From an uncultured Prevotella sp. (lineage in GTDB: Bacteria > Bacteroidota > Bacteroidia > Bacteroidales > Bacteroidaceae), in assembly GCA_934203355.1 (NCBI GenBank), contig CAKPZC010000009.1, positions 1-47,840 of the forward strand: a stretch of 47,840 nucleotides of DNA, read 5' to 3'. Numbering within the stretch: the stretch's first letter is position 1; the number at the start of each line of letters is the position of its first letter. The notes beneath the pieces were generated by a model. It saw nothing but the letters and a program-made list of their open reading frames with translations. It was not told where the DNA came from and ran no database searches. The position numbers were made by a program, and so were the translations under genes. Shown piece by piece: positions 32,360 through 40,496 of this stretch.

Positions 32360-34240
32360 ATGGACAATTTCAGAAATACAGCATTTCTGTTATCGCTTGC
32401 AAGTCTCTCCCTTATGGGGGGAGACTTGTTTGCTCAAAGCGATAACCTAAGATTGGGATACTGCACTACCGACTATAGTCGCAGTCTTGTAGCTCAGGGG
32501 CAGACGGGCTCGCATATCTATCAGGCAGCTATATATCTCACGTCCGACATGCTCGATAAGTATGAGGGCGACAAAATAGAGTCGGTGGAGTTTGCCATAA
32601 AGCCAGTGCGTGGACAGTCGGCATCGGTGTTTGTCTGCACCGACATCAAGGACCTTAAAAACACCTTGATCACCACAGCTACAACCAAAGAGCACAAGGA
32701 GGGATGGAACAAGCTGGATCTGCGCAAGCCCGTGACAATAAAGAAGGGAATGAACCTATACGTTGGCTACCAGATACTCATTGGCGAAGATGAGGACTAC
32801 GACTGTCTGCTCTTCGATAATAGCCCTTATGGACTGAAGGGACTTAACTGGTATGGACTCGACGACAAGTGGTTTAATAATATTGCTGGTATCGACCATA
32901 ACCTGTGTATACGTGCTGTGGTGTCGGGCGACAATTTCCCAGAAAACGACGTGACGCTGATACGTATCGACTCGGAGGACGGAGGCGACTATGTTACCCA
33001 GAACGCGCCAAAAACATACTATGCCTATGTGCAGAACAACGGCAGCAAACCAGTGAAGTCGCTCACGCTCTCAACACTATCCAAGACATCAACTGTTGAG
33101 AAGGCTGACGATATAGCATACGACGATTTGGATATCCCAAATAACGAGCCAACCAAACTAAAACTCAGCAATGTGGCAATACCTGTGGAAGGCAATTTCA
33201 CGACCACTTTCTCGGTGAGCAAGGTGAACGGTGAGGCAGACCCTTATCCTGCCGACAACTCTGTTGAGCGTGTAGGGTTCTCAATCAAGGAGGGCACAAC
33301 GTCGGTTAGTCGCAACGTGCTCTTCGAGGAGTTCACCGCAGAAGGGTCGGAGGATGGTCCAGCTGCCGACGAAATGCATAATAAGGTGATTGAAGACAAA
33401 GAACTCGACTACGTGATTTGGGTGAAACACCACCGCAATTTCCGCAACGTCGACGACAAGTTTGTAATCGCTGAGGACAACGACTACAGTGAACTTTATG
33501 GCACATCTCGCCCATTTGTACCGGCATCGTGCTTCGACCGTCTAGTGGTGTCGGGCATGGAGGATTCGGGTCCTGCCTACTATATTCCTTATGACGAGCA
33601 ATTGGCAACGTTCTTTGGTCTTGCCAAGGCGCAGCCGTCGTTCGTTAGTCTTGAGGTGGCTCCTAATGTTAGTGCCGACGGCAAGACACTCAATGTGGAG
33701 GTGAAAGGACATGCAGGCACAAACGAAATGCCTTTGCAGACCGACCTGCGTCTTACCACATGGCTTGTTGAGGACGGCATCGTGAGCAACACACAGGTTG
33801 GAGCCGACGACTATGTGCAGAACGGAGTTGTGCGCAAGGTGCTTTCCGGAAATGCATGGGGTGACAAACTCGATATCTCAAACTATGATTTCAGCAAGAA
33901 CTTCTCGGTGGCTATCGACCCAGAATGGAATGTCAAGAACATGCGTGTGGTGTCGTTTGTTAGCAACTACGACAAGAGTGCGTTTAGCCGTCGTGTCTAC
34001 AATTCGGCTCAATCTAGCTGCCAGACCTCTACTGGCATTAGTCAACTTGGCGCAAGTGGAAGCCAGCCTTTTGCCGTAAGTGGCGGAAGGGTGTTTGTCA
34101 ACCAGGGATTCCGACTTATTGGCGTGTGTGATTTGGCAGGACGCAAGGTGTCAGCCGATAACCTTAGTAATGGAATCTATATCGTCCAGACAACGGATGG
34201 TAAACAGTTGATTACTAAGAAAATCTGTATTAAAAGGTAG
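32360..34240 (+). CDS. Omp28-related exoprotein lacking the CxxC motif
   Basis: The 626-residue protein starts with a signal peptide (cleavage near DLFA-Q). Its N-terminal half parallels the next gene: AAIYL, KEGWNKLDL and NLYVGYQI mirror AAIYI, KGWNEVRL and PFYIGYSY. The Omp28-like thioredoxin-type segment begins RNVLFEEFTAEGSEDGP (318-334). In relatives, and in the neighbour, this position reads TGTWCGYCP, so both redox cysteines are replaced. VIWVKHHRNFRNVDDKF corresponds to the beta-strand after the active site. The C-terminus (GFRLIGVCDLAGRKV...GIYIVQTTDGKQL) is a T9SS type A domain. It lies 47 bases after the previous gene and 16 before its paralogue. Its role is unknown; a redox role is unlikely. 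Confidence 0.78.
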   Translation: MDNFRNTAFLLSLASLSLMGGDLFAQSDNLRLGYCTTDYSRSLVAQGQTGSHIYQAAIYLTSDMLDKYEGDKIESVEFAIKPVRGQSASVFVCTDIKDLKNTLITTATTKEHKEGWNKLDLRKPVTIKKGMNLYVGYQILIGEDEDYDCLLFDNSPYGLKGLNWYGLDDKWFNNIAGIDHNLCIRAVVSGDNFPENDVTLIRIDSEDGGDYVTQNAPKTYYAYVQNNGSKPVKSLTLSTLSKTSTVEKADDIAYDDLDIPNNEPTKLKLSNVAIPVEGNFTTTFSVSKVNGEADPYPADNSVERVGFSIKEGTTSVSRNVLFEEFTAEGSEDGPAADEMHNKVIEDKELDYVIWVKHHRNFRNVDDKFVIAEDNDYSELYGTSRPFVPASCFDRLVVSGMEDSGPAYYIPYDEQLATFFGLAKAQPSFVSLEVAPNVSADGKTLNVEVKGHAGTNEMPLQTDLRLTTWLVEDGIVSNTQVGADDYVQNGVVRKVLSGNAWGDKLDISNYDFSKNFSVAIDPEWNVKNMRVVSFVSNYDKSAFSRRVYNSAQSSCQTSTGISQLGASGSQPFAVSGGRVFVNQGFRLIGVCDLAGRKVSADNLSNGIYIVQTTDGKQLITKKICIKR

Positions 34241-34256
34241 TAAACGACATTAATAT

Positions 34257-36041
34257 ATGAATAGAAGAAACATTATAATACCTGCAATGGCACTTGCTGC
34301 ACTCTTGTGTGGCAAGCCTGCTTTTGCTGCCAAGAATTGCTTCTGGGGATATTGCAACAGTAAGGTTGCAGGCGAGTTTGGCTCCCAGACATCTGCTAAA
34401 GCTGCCATTTATATTCCTGCCGATGTGGCACAACTCTATAAGGGGTGCTCCATTACGAGCCTAAAGGTGGGATTGGCTGCTAAGTCGAACGTCACAGTGT
34501 TCATCACCAAAGACCTTAATGGCGACCCTATAACCAAGAAGGATGCCGGTGACATCTATAAGGGATGGAACGAGGTGAGGCTAAGCAATGCATATATCAT
34601 CGACGGCGAGCCATTCTATATTGGCTACAGTTATAACGGTGAAAACAACTCGCTTGGAGTGTCGTCTATGTATTCAGACAACGGATGTTGGGCAGACCTG
34701 GGCGAGGGATGGAAAAACTATGCTATCGAGGACAACTATCATGCTCCTGCCATAGCTTTGCAGGCAAAGATTTCGGGTGACGACCTGCCTAAGGATTTCT
34801 GGATTTACGGCAATGACAATGTCACACTGCCTAAAGGCAAGGAGTGTCAATTCAATTTTGGCATCAAAAACATGAGTCCGTATGTGGGACGTAGCTTTAA
34901 GGTGGGATATTCTATCGACGGTGGTGAGGAGACGATTGGCGAATTCCAGACCACTATGGGTGCAAATGTGGAGAAGGACTTCTCGTTCACCTATTCTGGA
35001 TTTGGCGAGAAGGGTAATCACAGTCTGAAGTTCCGACTGATTGATGTTGATGGTGAGAGGGATGCCTATCAAGGCAACGACGAGGCTATTGTGAATGTGA
35101 GGGTTGTCGACGAAGTACCACTCCAGCGCATTGTGGTGGAGGAGGGCACAGGCACATGGTGTGGCTATTGCCCGATGGGTATCGTGGGTCTTGAGAAGAT
35201 GTATGAAAACTATCCCGAGCAATTTATTGGAATCGCGGTGCACAAGAGTGACAAGCTTACCACTACTTCCTATGATAATCTTGAGTTCAGCGGCTATCCT
35301 AAATGTTATGTCAACCGCGACTTGCAATACCCAATGCAGCCCTCGTTCGAGGCGTTGGAGGCATCGCTTAAGTCGGTAAAGGATAACACACCGCAGATGG
35401 CTGTCAGTGTTGAGGCTGACTTTGTGGACGATAGCAAGAAGCAAATCGGTGCCAAGGCTATCACTCAATTCCTTGCGGCGCGCAACGGTATGGACTATCG
35501 TGTGTCGTTTGTGCTGGTTGAGAACGGCGTGACTGGATACACCCAGGCAAACAATTATTCAGGCTCTTCTACCCCGATGGGTGGTTTTGAGAACATGAAT
35601 GGCTATGCTGCAATCGACATGGATCATGTGGCGCGCATGAACTACAGTTACGACGGAGTAAAAGGAAGTGTGCCAGCATCGGTTGAAGATGGCGAGACAA
35701 CAACCTATGAGGCTGTTCTTGATGTGCCAAAGTCGGTGCAGACAGTCGACAACTTGAATCTTGTGGCTTTGGTGATAGACGGTAGCACAGGACTAATATC
35801 CAACGCAGCTGAGGTGAAAGTGGGCAAGCAGTCTACATCGGTAGTTGATTTGCAGAAGACACTGGCTCCAGAATTCTGTTTCGAGGGCGACCGCATTAAT
35901 TTCAACGGATTCAAAGGACAGGTGCGCATATTCAACGCAAATGGTGTGGAAGTGCCTAACAGAAGCCTTGCTCCTGGACTCTATATCGTCAACGCAACAG
36001 ACGCTAACGATACATATGTAAGAAAAATGGTGAAGCAATAA
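34257..36041 (+). CDS. Omp28-related exoprotein with thioredoxin-like CxxC
   Basis: The 594-residue protein has a signal peptide (cleavage near PAFA-A), an N-terminal beta-rich domain (about 26-175, containing CFWGYCNS), an immunoglobulin-like CARDB domain (about 185-285) and an Omp28-type thioredoxin fold opening RIVVEEGTGTWCGYCPMG, with active-site Cys302 and Cys305 and a cis-Pro-type strand FSGYPKCYVNRD. A C-terminal T9SS type A sorting domain is VRIFNANGVEVPNRSLAPG onward. A disulphide exchange or heme/metal-related role at the cell surface is plausible, but the substrate is unknown. It is the last gene of the three-gene operon, closed by a strong terminator at 36086. Confidence 0.82.
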   Translation: MNRRNIIIPAMALAALLCGKPAFAAKNCFWGYCNSKVAGEFGSQTSAKAAIYIPADVAQLYKGCSITSLKVGLAAKSNVTVFITKDLNGDPITKKDAGDIYKGWNEVRLSNAYIIDGEPFYIGYSYNGENNSLGVSSMYSDNGCWADLGEGWKNYAIEDNYHAPAIALQAKISGDDLPKDFWIYGNDNVTLPKGKECQFNFGIKNMSPYVGRSFKVGYSIDGGEETIGEFQTTMGANVEKDFSFTYSGFGEKGNHSLKFRLIDVDGERDAYQGNDEAIVNVRVVDEVPLQRIVVEEGTGTWCGYCPMGIVGLEKMYENYPEQFIGIAVHKSDKLTTTSYDNLEFSGYPKCYVNRDLQYPMQPSFEALEASLKSVKDNTPQMAVSVEADFVDDSKKQIGAKAITQFLAARNGMDYRVSFVLVENGVTGYTQANNYSGSSTPMGGFENMNGYAAIDMDHVARMNYSYDGVKGSVPASVEDGETTTYEAVLDVPKSVQTVDNLNLVALVIDGSTGLISNAAEVKVGKQSTSVVDLQKTLAPEFCFEGDRINFNGFKGQVRIFNANGVEVPNRSLAPGLYIVNATDANDTYVRKMVKQ

Positions 36042-36085
36042 TAAAGTTGTGTGTGATATAAGGAAAATAGACAAACATAAAAAAT

Positions 36086-36127
36086 GGGAGGATGCGTCAA
36101 AACTTTAGACGCTTCCTCCCTTTTTTT
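36086..36127. terminator. Bidirectional intrinsic terminator
   Basis: GGGAGGATGCGTC (36086-36098) pairs with GACGCTTCCTCCC (36108-36120) with one mismatch. A run of seven T follows on the plus strand and an A-rich stretch precedes it, giving T on the minus strand. It separates the convergent exoprotein operon and the gene at 36151. Confidence 0.85.
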
Positions 36128-36150
36128 ATGTAGTATTTCTCGGTATATTT

Positions 36151-37698
36151 TTATCTTGCGAAATGAACGCTCTTAGTGCCAGTCTGTGTGGTCATCTGCA
36201 GGATGTAAGTGCCGTGCAGACCATTAAGGTTGACAGTAGCGTCGCCGTTGGCAACACCGCGCATTACCGGACGTCCCTGAAGGTCGTAAACAGCAAAGCT
36301 CTTCTTGCCCTTGCCAGAGATAACCACCTGATTGTCGTTGAACTTATAGTCGACATTGCCCTTGTTGAGGTTGAGACTATTCACGCCTGTTGTGCCCACA
36401 ACGCTGAAGTCGCTGTATACAGTGCGCTGGCTCGGCTTATAGTTCACGTTGCCGTTCTCGTCAACCTTGTTGAAGAAGTCGAATGTGTAGTCGATAATCT
36501 CCTTCTGATAGTCGTAGGTAGCGTCGTAGATGTACTCCTGCTTGTGTGCATAATAGAGCTGGATTTCCTCACCGTAGTTGCAGCCCCATTGCTCTTCGCC
36601 TACCTGCTTGCCACGCTCGTTATACCAGTAGCGGTTGCCAGAGTCAGAGAGTTCATCCTTAGTCTCCACGCCGTCGTTGTTCAGGTCATACCAACTGTGG
36701 TCGAACACCTCGAAGCTATTGTTATCGTCGATAACCTTGCATGTGATGTCATCGTAGCCAGTAGTGCCAACCCATTCATAGTGGGCAGTATACTCAGGAA
36801 CCTTCTCGCCATACTTCATTGTATAGTAGCCATAGAGATTTCCATAATAGTTGAAGTCGAACTTTGTGGCGCGGCGGTTGCCTGTGCGGTAGCCCTCGCT
36901 TATGTAGAGATACTGGTCGTCACAGTCCTGCCATTCGATGTTGTCGAATCGATAGGTCTCGCCCAATTTGTAAGAGTCGGTAGAAGAGTCGTATTTCTGG
37001 TCTTCCTTCTTGATAGAAGAAGCGTGGCCAGTCTTCTCGTCGTATGTTGGAGTGATGCGTTGGTAGACGTATTCGTCAAGATTCTTGCCATTCAGTTTGT
37101 AGCGGTATTCTGTCATAAGCAGCACACGTCCCTTGTCGTCGCGCTGTATGTCGCGGCGGAAGCACTGGTCGGCTACGATGTCGGTATAGTCGCTTGTCAA
37201 CTTGTCGTATGTAGCCTGCTCAGCACTTGTCTGGAAATTCTTTACTACGTCGTCCCAAGTGTATTTGATGCGAGTGTTCTTCTTCCATTTCTCGCCGTCG
37301 GCACTGTACATGAAGAGGGTCTCGACAACTCGTCCCAGTTCGTCGTAGGTATAGAAGTATCCCTCGTAGGTTTGCTTCTTGTCCTCAGCCTGATCGTTCT
37401 TGTGGACCTTGCTGGCTATGCGTCCCTGCTCGTTGTAAGTATATGTATACGAATTGGCCACCTTGTCGCTCCAATCGGTATCGTCCTCGTTGCGGTAGAA
37501 GATTTCTTCAGTAGCAGGACGCCAAATGTCGGCAGTCTCGCCTTCGGGAGCCAACTGTGGTTTTGCAGTTTTAGCTTTCTGGGCTTCGATGCGCTCAAAC
37601 GACGGGTGGAAATTCTTGAGCTGTGGAAGTTGTGACTGTGCATTGACTGATTGTAAAGCACAAACGATTGCAAATGCGGTAAGAGTAAATTTTTTCAT
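36151..37698 (-). CDS. T9SS-secreted protein with YD/RHS-like repeats
   Basis: The protein has 515 residues from the chosen start MKKFTLTAFAIVCALQSVNA-Q, a signal peptide. An in-frame ATG at 37791 lies upstream of the promoter and is rejected. After an N-terminal linker come repeats of the kind YTYNEQGRIASKVHKND, YTYDELGRVVETLF and RRDIQRDDKGRVLLMTEYRY, resembling degenerate YD (RHS-like) repeats that form beta-shell or fibre structures. The C-terminal 75 residues (NQVVISGKGKKSFAVYDLQG...GTYILQMTTQTGTKSVHFAR) are a T9SS type A domain. No toxin or protease domain is visible. The function is unknown. It stands alone, divergent from the exoprotein at 38121. Confidence 0.75.
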   Translation of the reverse strand: MKKFTLTAFAIVCALQSVNAQSQLPQLKNFHPSFERIEAQKAKTAKPQLAPEGETADIWRPATEEIFYRNEDDTDWSDKVANSYTYTYNEQGRIASKVHKNDQAEDKKQTYEGYFYTYDELGRVVETLFMYSADGEKWKKNTRIKYTWDDVVKNFQTSAEQATYDKLTSDYTDIVADQCFRRDIQRDDKGRVLLMTEYRYKLNGKNLDEYVYQRITPTYDEKTGHASSIKKEDQKYDSSTDSYKLGETYRFDNIEWQDCDDQYLYISEGYRTGNRRATKFDFNYYGNLYGYYTMKYGEKVPEYTAHYEWVGTTGYDDITCKVIDDNNSFEVFDHSWYDLNNDGVETKDELSDSGNRYWYNERGKQVGEEQWGCNYGEEIQLYYAHKQEYIYDATYDYQKEIIDYTFDFFNKVDENGNVNYKPSQRTVYSDFSVVGTTGVNSLNLNKGNVDYKFNDNQVVISGKGKKSFAVYDLQGRPVMRGVANGDATVNLNGLHGTYILQMTTQTGTKSVHFAR

Positions 37699-37746
37699 AA
37701 GCACATGGTTTATTGTTATTAATTCCTTTGTTTTTGTAACTTTTCG

Positions 37747-37777
37747 CAAATTTATGAATTTAAATGATAACTTCCAA
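37747..37777 (-). promoter_or_regulatory. Promoter of the YD-repeat exoprotein gene
   Basis: On the minus strand TTG (complement of 37775-37777), a 20-base spacer and TAAATTTG (complement of 37747-37754) lie 49 bases before the start at 37698. This decides against the upstream ATG at 37791. Confidence 0.6.
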
Positions 37778-38053
37778 ATTAAAATGCTCAAAATCGATTA
37801 TTTTATGCATATTTTTTTGTTATGCCAACAGAGGAGATATGCTGTGTGGGCGAACAACATATTTAATATATAAAAACGAGTTTTTTAATCAGTGTTTTTG
37901 TATTTAGTCCTTTATTGAGTTAGTAATTTTTTTTATATTTGCTCTCTTATATATTAATGTCTTTTTGTAATATAGCCACCTGTTTTATTCTCCAAATGTT
38001 CATATATTTCAAATATTTACACCTTTTGTCAAAAATAGTTGTAAAAAAATTTC

Positions 38054-38081
38054 TTGGATTGATAAATATCTTGTAAATTTG
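38054..38081 (+). promoter_or_regulatory. Promoter of the 38121 exoprotein gene
   Basis: TTG at 38054-38056 and TAAATTTG at 38074-38081 with a 17-base spacer. Transcription would begin near 38089, after an upstream in-frame ATG at 38079, which decides the start as 38121. Confidence 0.55.
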
Positions 38082-38120
38082 CGACGTATTAAACCAATTA
38101 TAAACCAATATCGTACGTGT

Positions 38121-40262
38121 ATGACAAATTTTACTAAACGAATCGCTTTTGTGGGTTTGTGTGCTGTGATGCTCACCCCTGCAAGTGCCCAGCTTTGTGA
38201 CCGAGTTGTAAAGGCTCCAAAGAGTAATACAGCCGTGACAGCCTCTATGAAACCGTTGCGCCAGGCTGCAAAGACTCCGTTTGGATTCAAACGCATTGCC
38301 AACCCAACAGACTACGGAAAAGAAGTAGTAATTGTGTCGGAGGACTTCTCGAAGATGTCTACCGGTGCAGAGGAGAGTCCAGACTTCGACGCCGAGATGA
38401 ACTTTGAGCCCGAGGACAATGTGTGGATTAACCTTTACGACGAATATACACAGACTCCGGGATGGGGTTCAGCTAACGCTTATCCTGCTGGAGGTGCTAT
38501 TTATCTCAACACCGACGGCAAGGAGCAAATGGCTCGTCTTAATTCTCCGTTGCTCGACCTCACAGCCAACTCACACATCGGTTTCATCCAGTTCAAGGTG
38601 CGCCGTCCGTCGATTTTCGAGGACAATGCCGAGTATGCATTGCTTGAGGCTGCTGAGACACGCCATATGGGTCCGACTTGGGACATCCTTGGCAGTGTGA
38701 AGCTTCCTGAAATCACAGCCGATTGGCAGACTATGACCTATATGTTCTATGACTGTGGTCCGTCAACAATGTTCAACATTGTGGCTACCGACCTGCCTAT
38801 AATTATAGACGATGTGAAGGTGTTCCAGATTGAGCAGTATGCTCCGACACCAGCTACGTATAAACACTACGATTATGCTGGTATCGACGATACAAAGGCA
38901 CAGTTCAACTTGAGATGGGGCAAGGTGGATGGAGCTGAGGGTTATGTACTCAACGTATACGAGCTCGACGAAAATGGTGAGCCTACAAAGTATGCAGTGC
39001 AGAATCAGGAAGTGACTGACACAACCTTTACCGTAGATAATGCCGTTTCGGGCGATATCTACTATTATACAGTGAGCTCATTGAAGGACGGTCATGTGTC
39101 GATACCTTCTAATCCAATTCAGATTAAGGACGTTGCAGCTCCTTTCGTGAAGGTGAGCAGTGAGATGAAGGACGGCAAGTATTCGGCTGAGTGGAAGAAC
39201 GTGAACGGTGCAGAGCGCTACAATTATATGAGTAGCTTCAAGCGTGTGGCTGAAAAGGATGGTGAGTTCACCGTTTCTAATCTCAACCTCCAAGGCATGA
39301 AATACCGCAATCCAGAAATGGAAGTAGAATACTCTGTTAGCGATCCTGATTCAAGAACTGTCGACCTTGGAGTGCTTCTCGACGAGGTAGGACAGGCAGG
39401 ATGGCAGGTTAAGCACTATGCAGTCTATAAGGACGCTCTGGCTATCGACGCTTTCTGGACTACAATGGCAAACAGCGACGCTGGACTTCTTTCTCCGGAA
39501 ATGGACCTCTCGAAGGATAATGGTAAGTTTAAGGTCGACCTGAAGGCTTGTGCTGAGTATTTGGAGTACTACGAGGCTTATCCACAGTGTGGTGTTGCTC
39601 TATTCAACTACAGCGACGATACCAAGGACTTTGTGCAGTCTGAGCTTATCTATGCTGGCGACCACAAGATTGACGGTGAGTGGAAGGATTACTCATGCAC
39701 ATTCACAACTGGTACAAAGCGTTCTATCGTTGGTATCTATGGCGTATATGCTCCTGGCAACTTGTATCTTGCCAACGTGAAGGTTTCTCAGAACTATAAG
39801 GCAGGTGAATATCTTTATGACCCATTCCACTATGATTGGTGGGTTGCTCCAGAGGAAGGCGCTGAGACAACAGGTGTGAACGTTACAGTTCCTGCTAAGG
39901 CTGATAAGGCTGAGGTGTTCCACCAGGCACAGTCGGTACGCGTAGGAAGTGCTGGCGACCAGTTCTCAAGTGCTTCGTTCGTCGAGAGCTCGTTCTCACC
40001 GTTGCAGTCGGTAGGCGTGGCAGACGTTCCTCCAACTGCTATTGTTGGTGCCAACGTGAATCTCTCTGGCGCGACAGTGCGTCTTGAGGGTGGAAACATT
40101 GTTGTTAACAATCCTAAGAATGCTCCGGTTTATGTCTACACAATGGACGGTGCTGTTGTTGCATCCGACAATAGCCGCGCTTCAGTGGTTAGCATTCCGG
40201 CAGCCGGTCACGGCTCTTATGTTGTGAAGGTTGGCAAGCAGAGCGTTAAGCTCACTTACTAA
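38121..40262 (+). CDS. T9SS-secreted choice-of-anchor J / fibronectin III exoprotein
   Basis: The protein has 713 residues from MTNFTKRIAFVGLCAVMLTPASA-Q, a signal peptide. A jelly-roll domain (about 70-255) has IYLNTDGKEQMARLNSPLLDL and ends in IIIDDVKVFQIEQYAPTPA, as choice-of-anchor J domains do. One or two fibronectin type III-like segments (about 265-360, LRWGKVDGAEGYVLNVYELD) and a second jelly-roll (about 410-575, ending LYLANVKVSQNY) follow. The final 75 residues (ATVRLEGGNIVVNNPKNAPVYVYTMDG) are a T9SS type A sorting domain. This layout resembles the 1098-residue protein at 29016. No enzyme motif is seen; adhesion or glycan binding is possible. It is transcribed alone, with its own promoter and terminator. 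Confidence 0.8.
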   Translation: MTNFTKRIAFVGLCAVMLTPASAQLCDRVVKAPKSNTAVTASMKPLRQAAKTPFGFKRIANPTDYGKEVVIVSEDFSKMSTGAEESPDFDAEMNFEPEDNVWINLYDEYTQTPGWGSANAYPAGGAIYLNTDGKEQMARLNSPLLDLTANSHIGFIQFKVRRPSIFEDNAEYALLEAAETRHMGPTWDILGSVKLPEITADWQTMTYMFYDCGPSTMFNIVATDLPIIIDDVKVFQIEQYAPTPATYKHYDYAGIDDTKAQFNLRWGKVDGAEGYVLNVYELDENGEPTKYAVQNQEVTDTTFTVDNAVSGDIYYYTVSSLKDGHVSIPSNPIQIKDVAAPFVKVSSEMKDGKYSAEWKNVNGAERYNYMSSFKRVAEKDGEFTVSNLNLQGMKYRNPEMEVEYSVSDPDSRTVDLGVLLDEVGQAGWQVKHYAVYKDALAIDAFWTTMANSDAGLLSPEMDLSKDNGKFKVDLKACAEYLEYYEAYPQCGVALFNYSDDTKDFVQSELIYAGDHKIDGEWKDYSCTFTTGTKRSIVGIYGVYAPGNLYLANVKVSQNYKAGEYLYDPFHYDWWVAPEEGAETTGVNVTVPAKADKAEVFHQAQSVRVGSAGDQFSSASFVESSFSPLQSVGVADVPPTAIVGANVNLSGATVRLEGGNIVVNNPKNAPVYVYTMDGAVVASDNSRASVVSIPAAGHGSYVVKVGKQSVKLTY

Positions 40263-40296
40263 TCCACATCTCAGGACTTTAATAATATTATAATAT

Positions 40297-40342
40297 AAAA
40301 AACTGGAGATTACGGCAAAGAAGCTGTAATCTCCAGTTTTTT
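40297..40342 (+). terminator. Strong intrinsic terminator of the 38121 gene
   Basis: AAAACTGGAGATTAC (40299-40313) pairs perfectly with GTAATCTCCAGTTTT (40325-40339) around an 11-base loop and is followed by a T-rich tract. It lies about 35 bases after the stop. Confidence 0.85.
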
Positions 40343-40377
40343 ATTTATTATTTTTTTAGAGGCAAATTAGCGTCTTA

Positions 40378-40478
40378 AAGTAATACTATATTACTTGCAC
40401 TTTTAATATATATTACTTGCACTTTTAATATATATTACTTGGGTATTTAATACGTATTACTTTGCCAAGTAATATATA
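40378..40478. repeat. 22-bp tandem iteron-like array bounded by inverted heptamers
   Basis: Four direct copies begin with ATTACTT at 40390, 40412, 40434 and 40456, exactly 22 bases apart. The first two are identical (ATTACTTGCACTTTTAATAT plus AT) and the third and fourth diverge after the heptamer. The inverted heptamer AAGTAAT occurs at 40378-40384 and 40467-40473, so the array is bordered on both sides by inverted copies. It lies in the 234-base gap between the 3' ends of two convergent genes, which otherwise holds only a terminator. Confidence 0.8.
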
Positions 40479-40496
40479 TACTATGAAACATGCTTA

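Larger units (their letters stand above)
37699..38120. other. Divergent intergenic region with two promoters
   Basis: The 422-base, very AT-rich spacer contains a promoter for each neighbour (37747-37777 minus, 38054-38081 plus). The middle, 37780-38050, shows no ORF with coding character and no strong hairpin. Both gene starts were trimmed to ATGs downstream of these promoters. Confidence 0.6.

Noticed and set aside
36163..37635. 490-codon plus-strand open frame
   Set aside because: It lies wholly antisense to the YD-repeat exoprotein, reads as low-complexity Val/Leu/Ala-rich sequence with no family features, and the opposite frame has a signal peptide, repeats and a T9SS tail.
37699..37791. 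Upstream start of the YD-repeat gene at 37791
   Set aside because: A good promoter at 37747-37777 lies downstream of that ATG, and the signal peptide begins at 37698.
38079..38120. Upstream start of the exoprotein gene at 38079
   Set aside because: The ATG falls inside the -7 box of the promoter; the signal peptide begins at 38121.
40378..40478. CRISPR array
   Set aside because: Repeats are directly adjacent at 22-base steps without unique spacers, and no cas gene is present.
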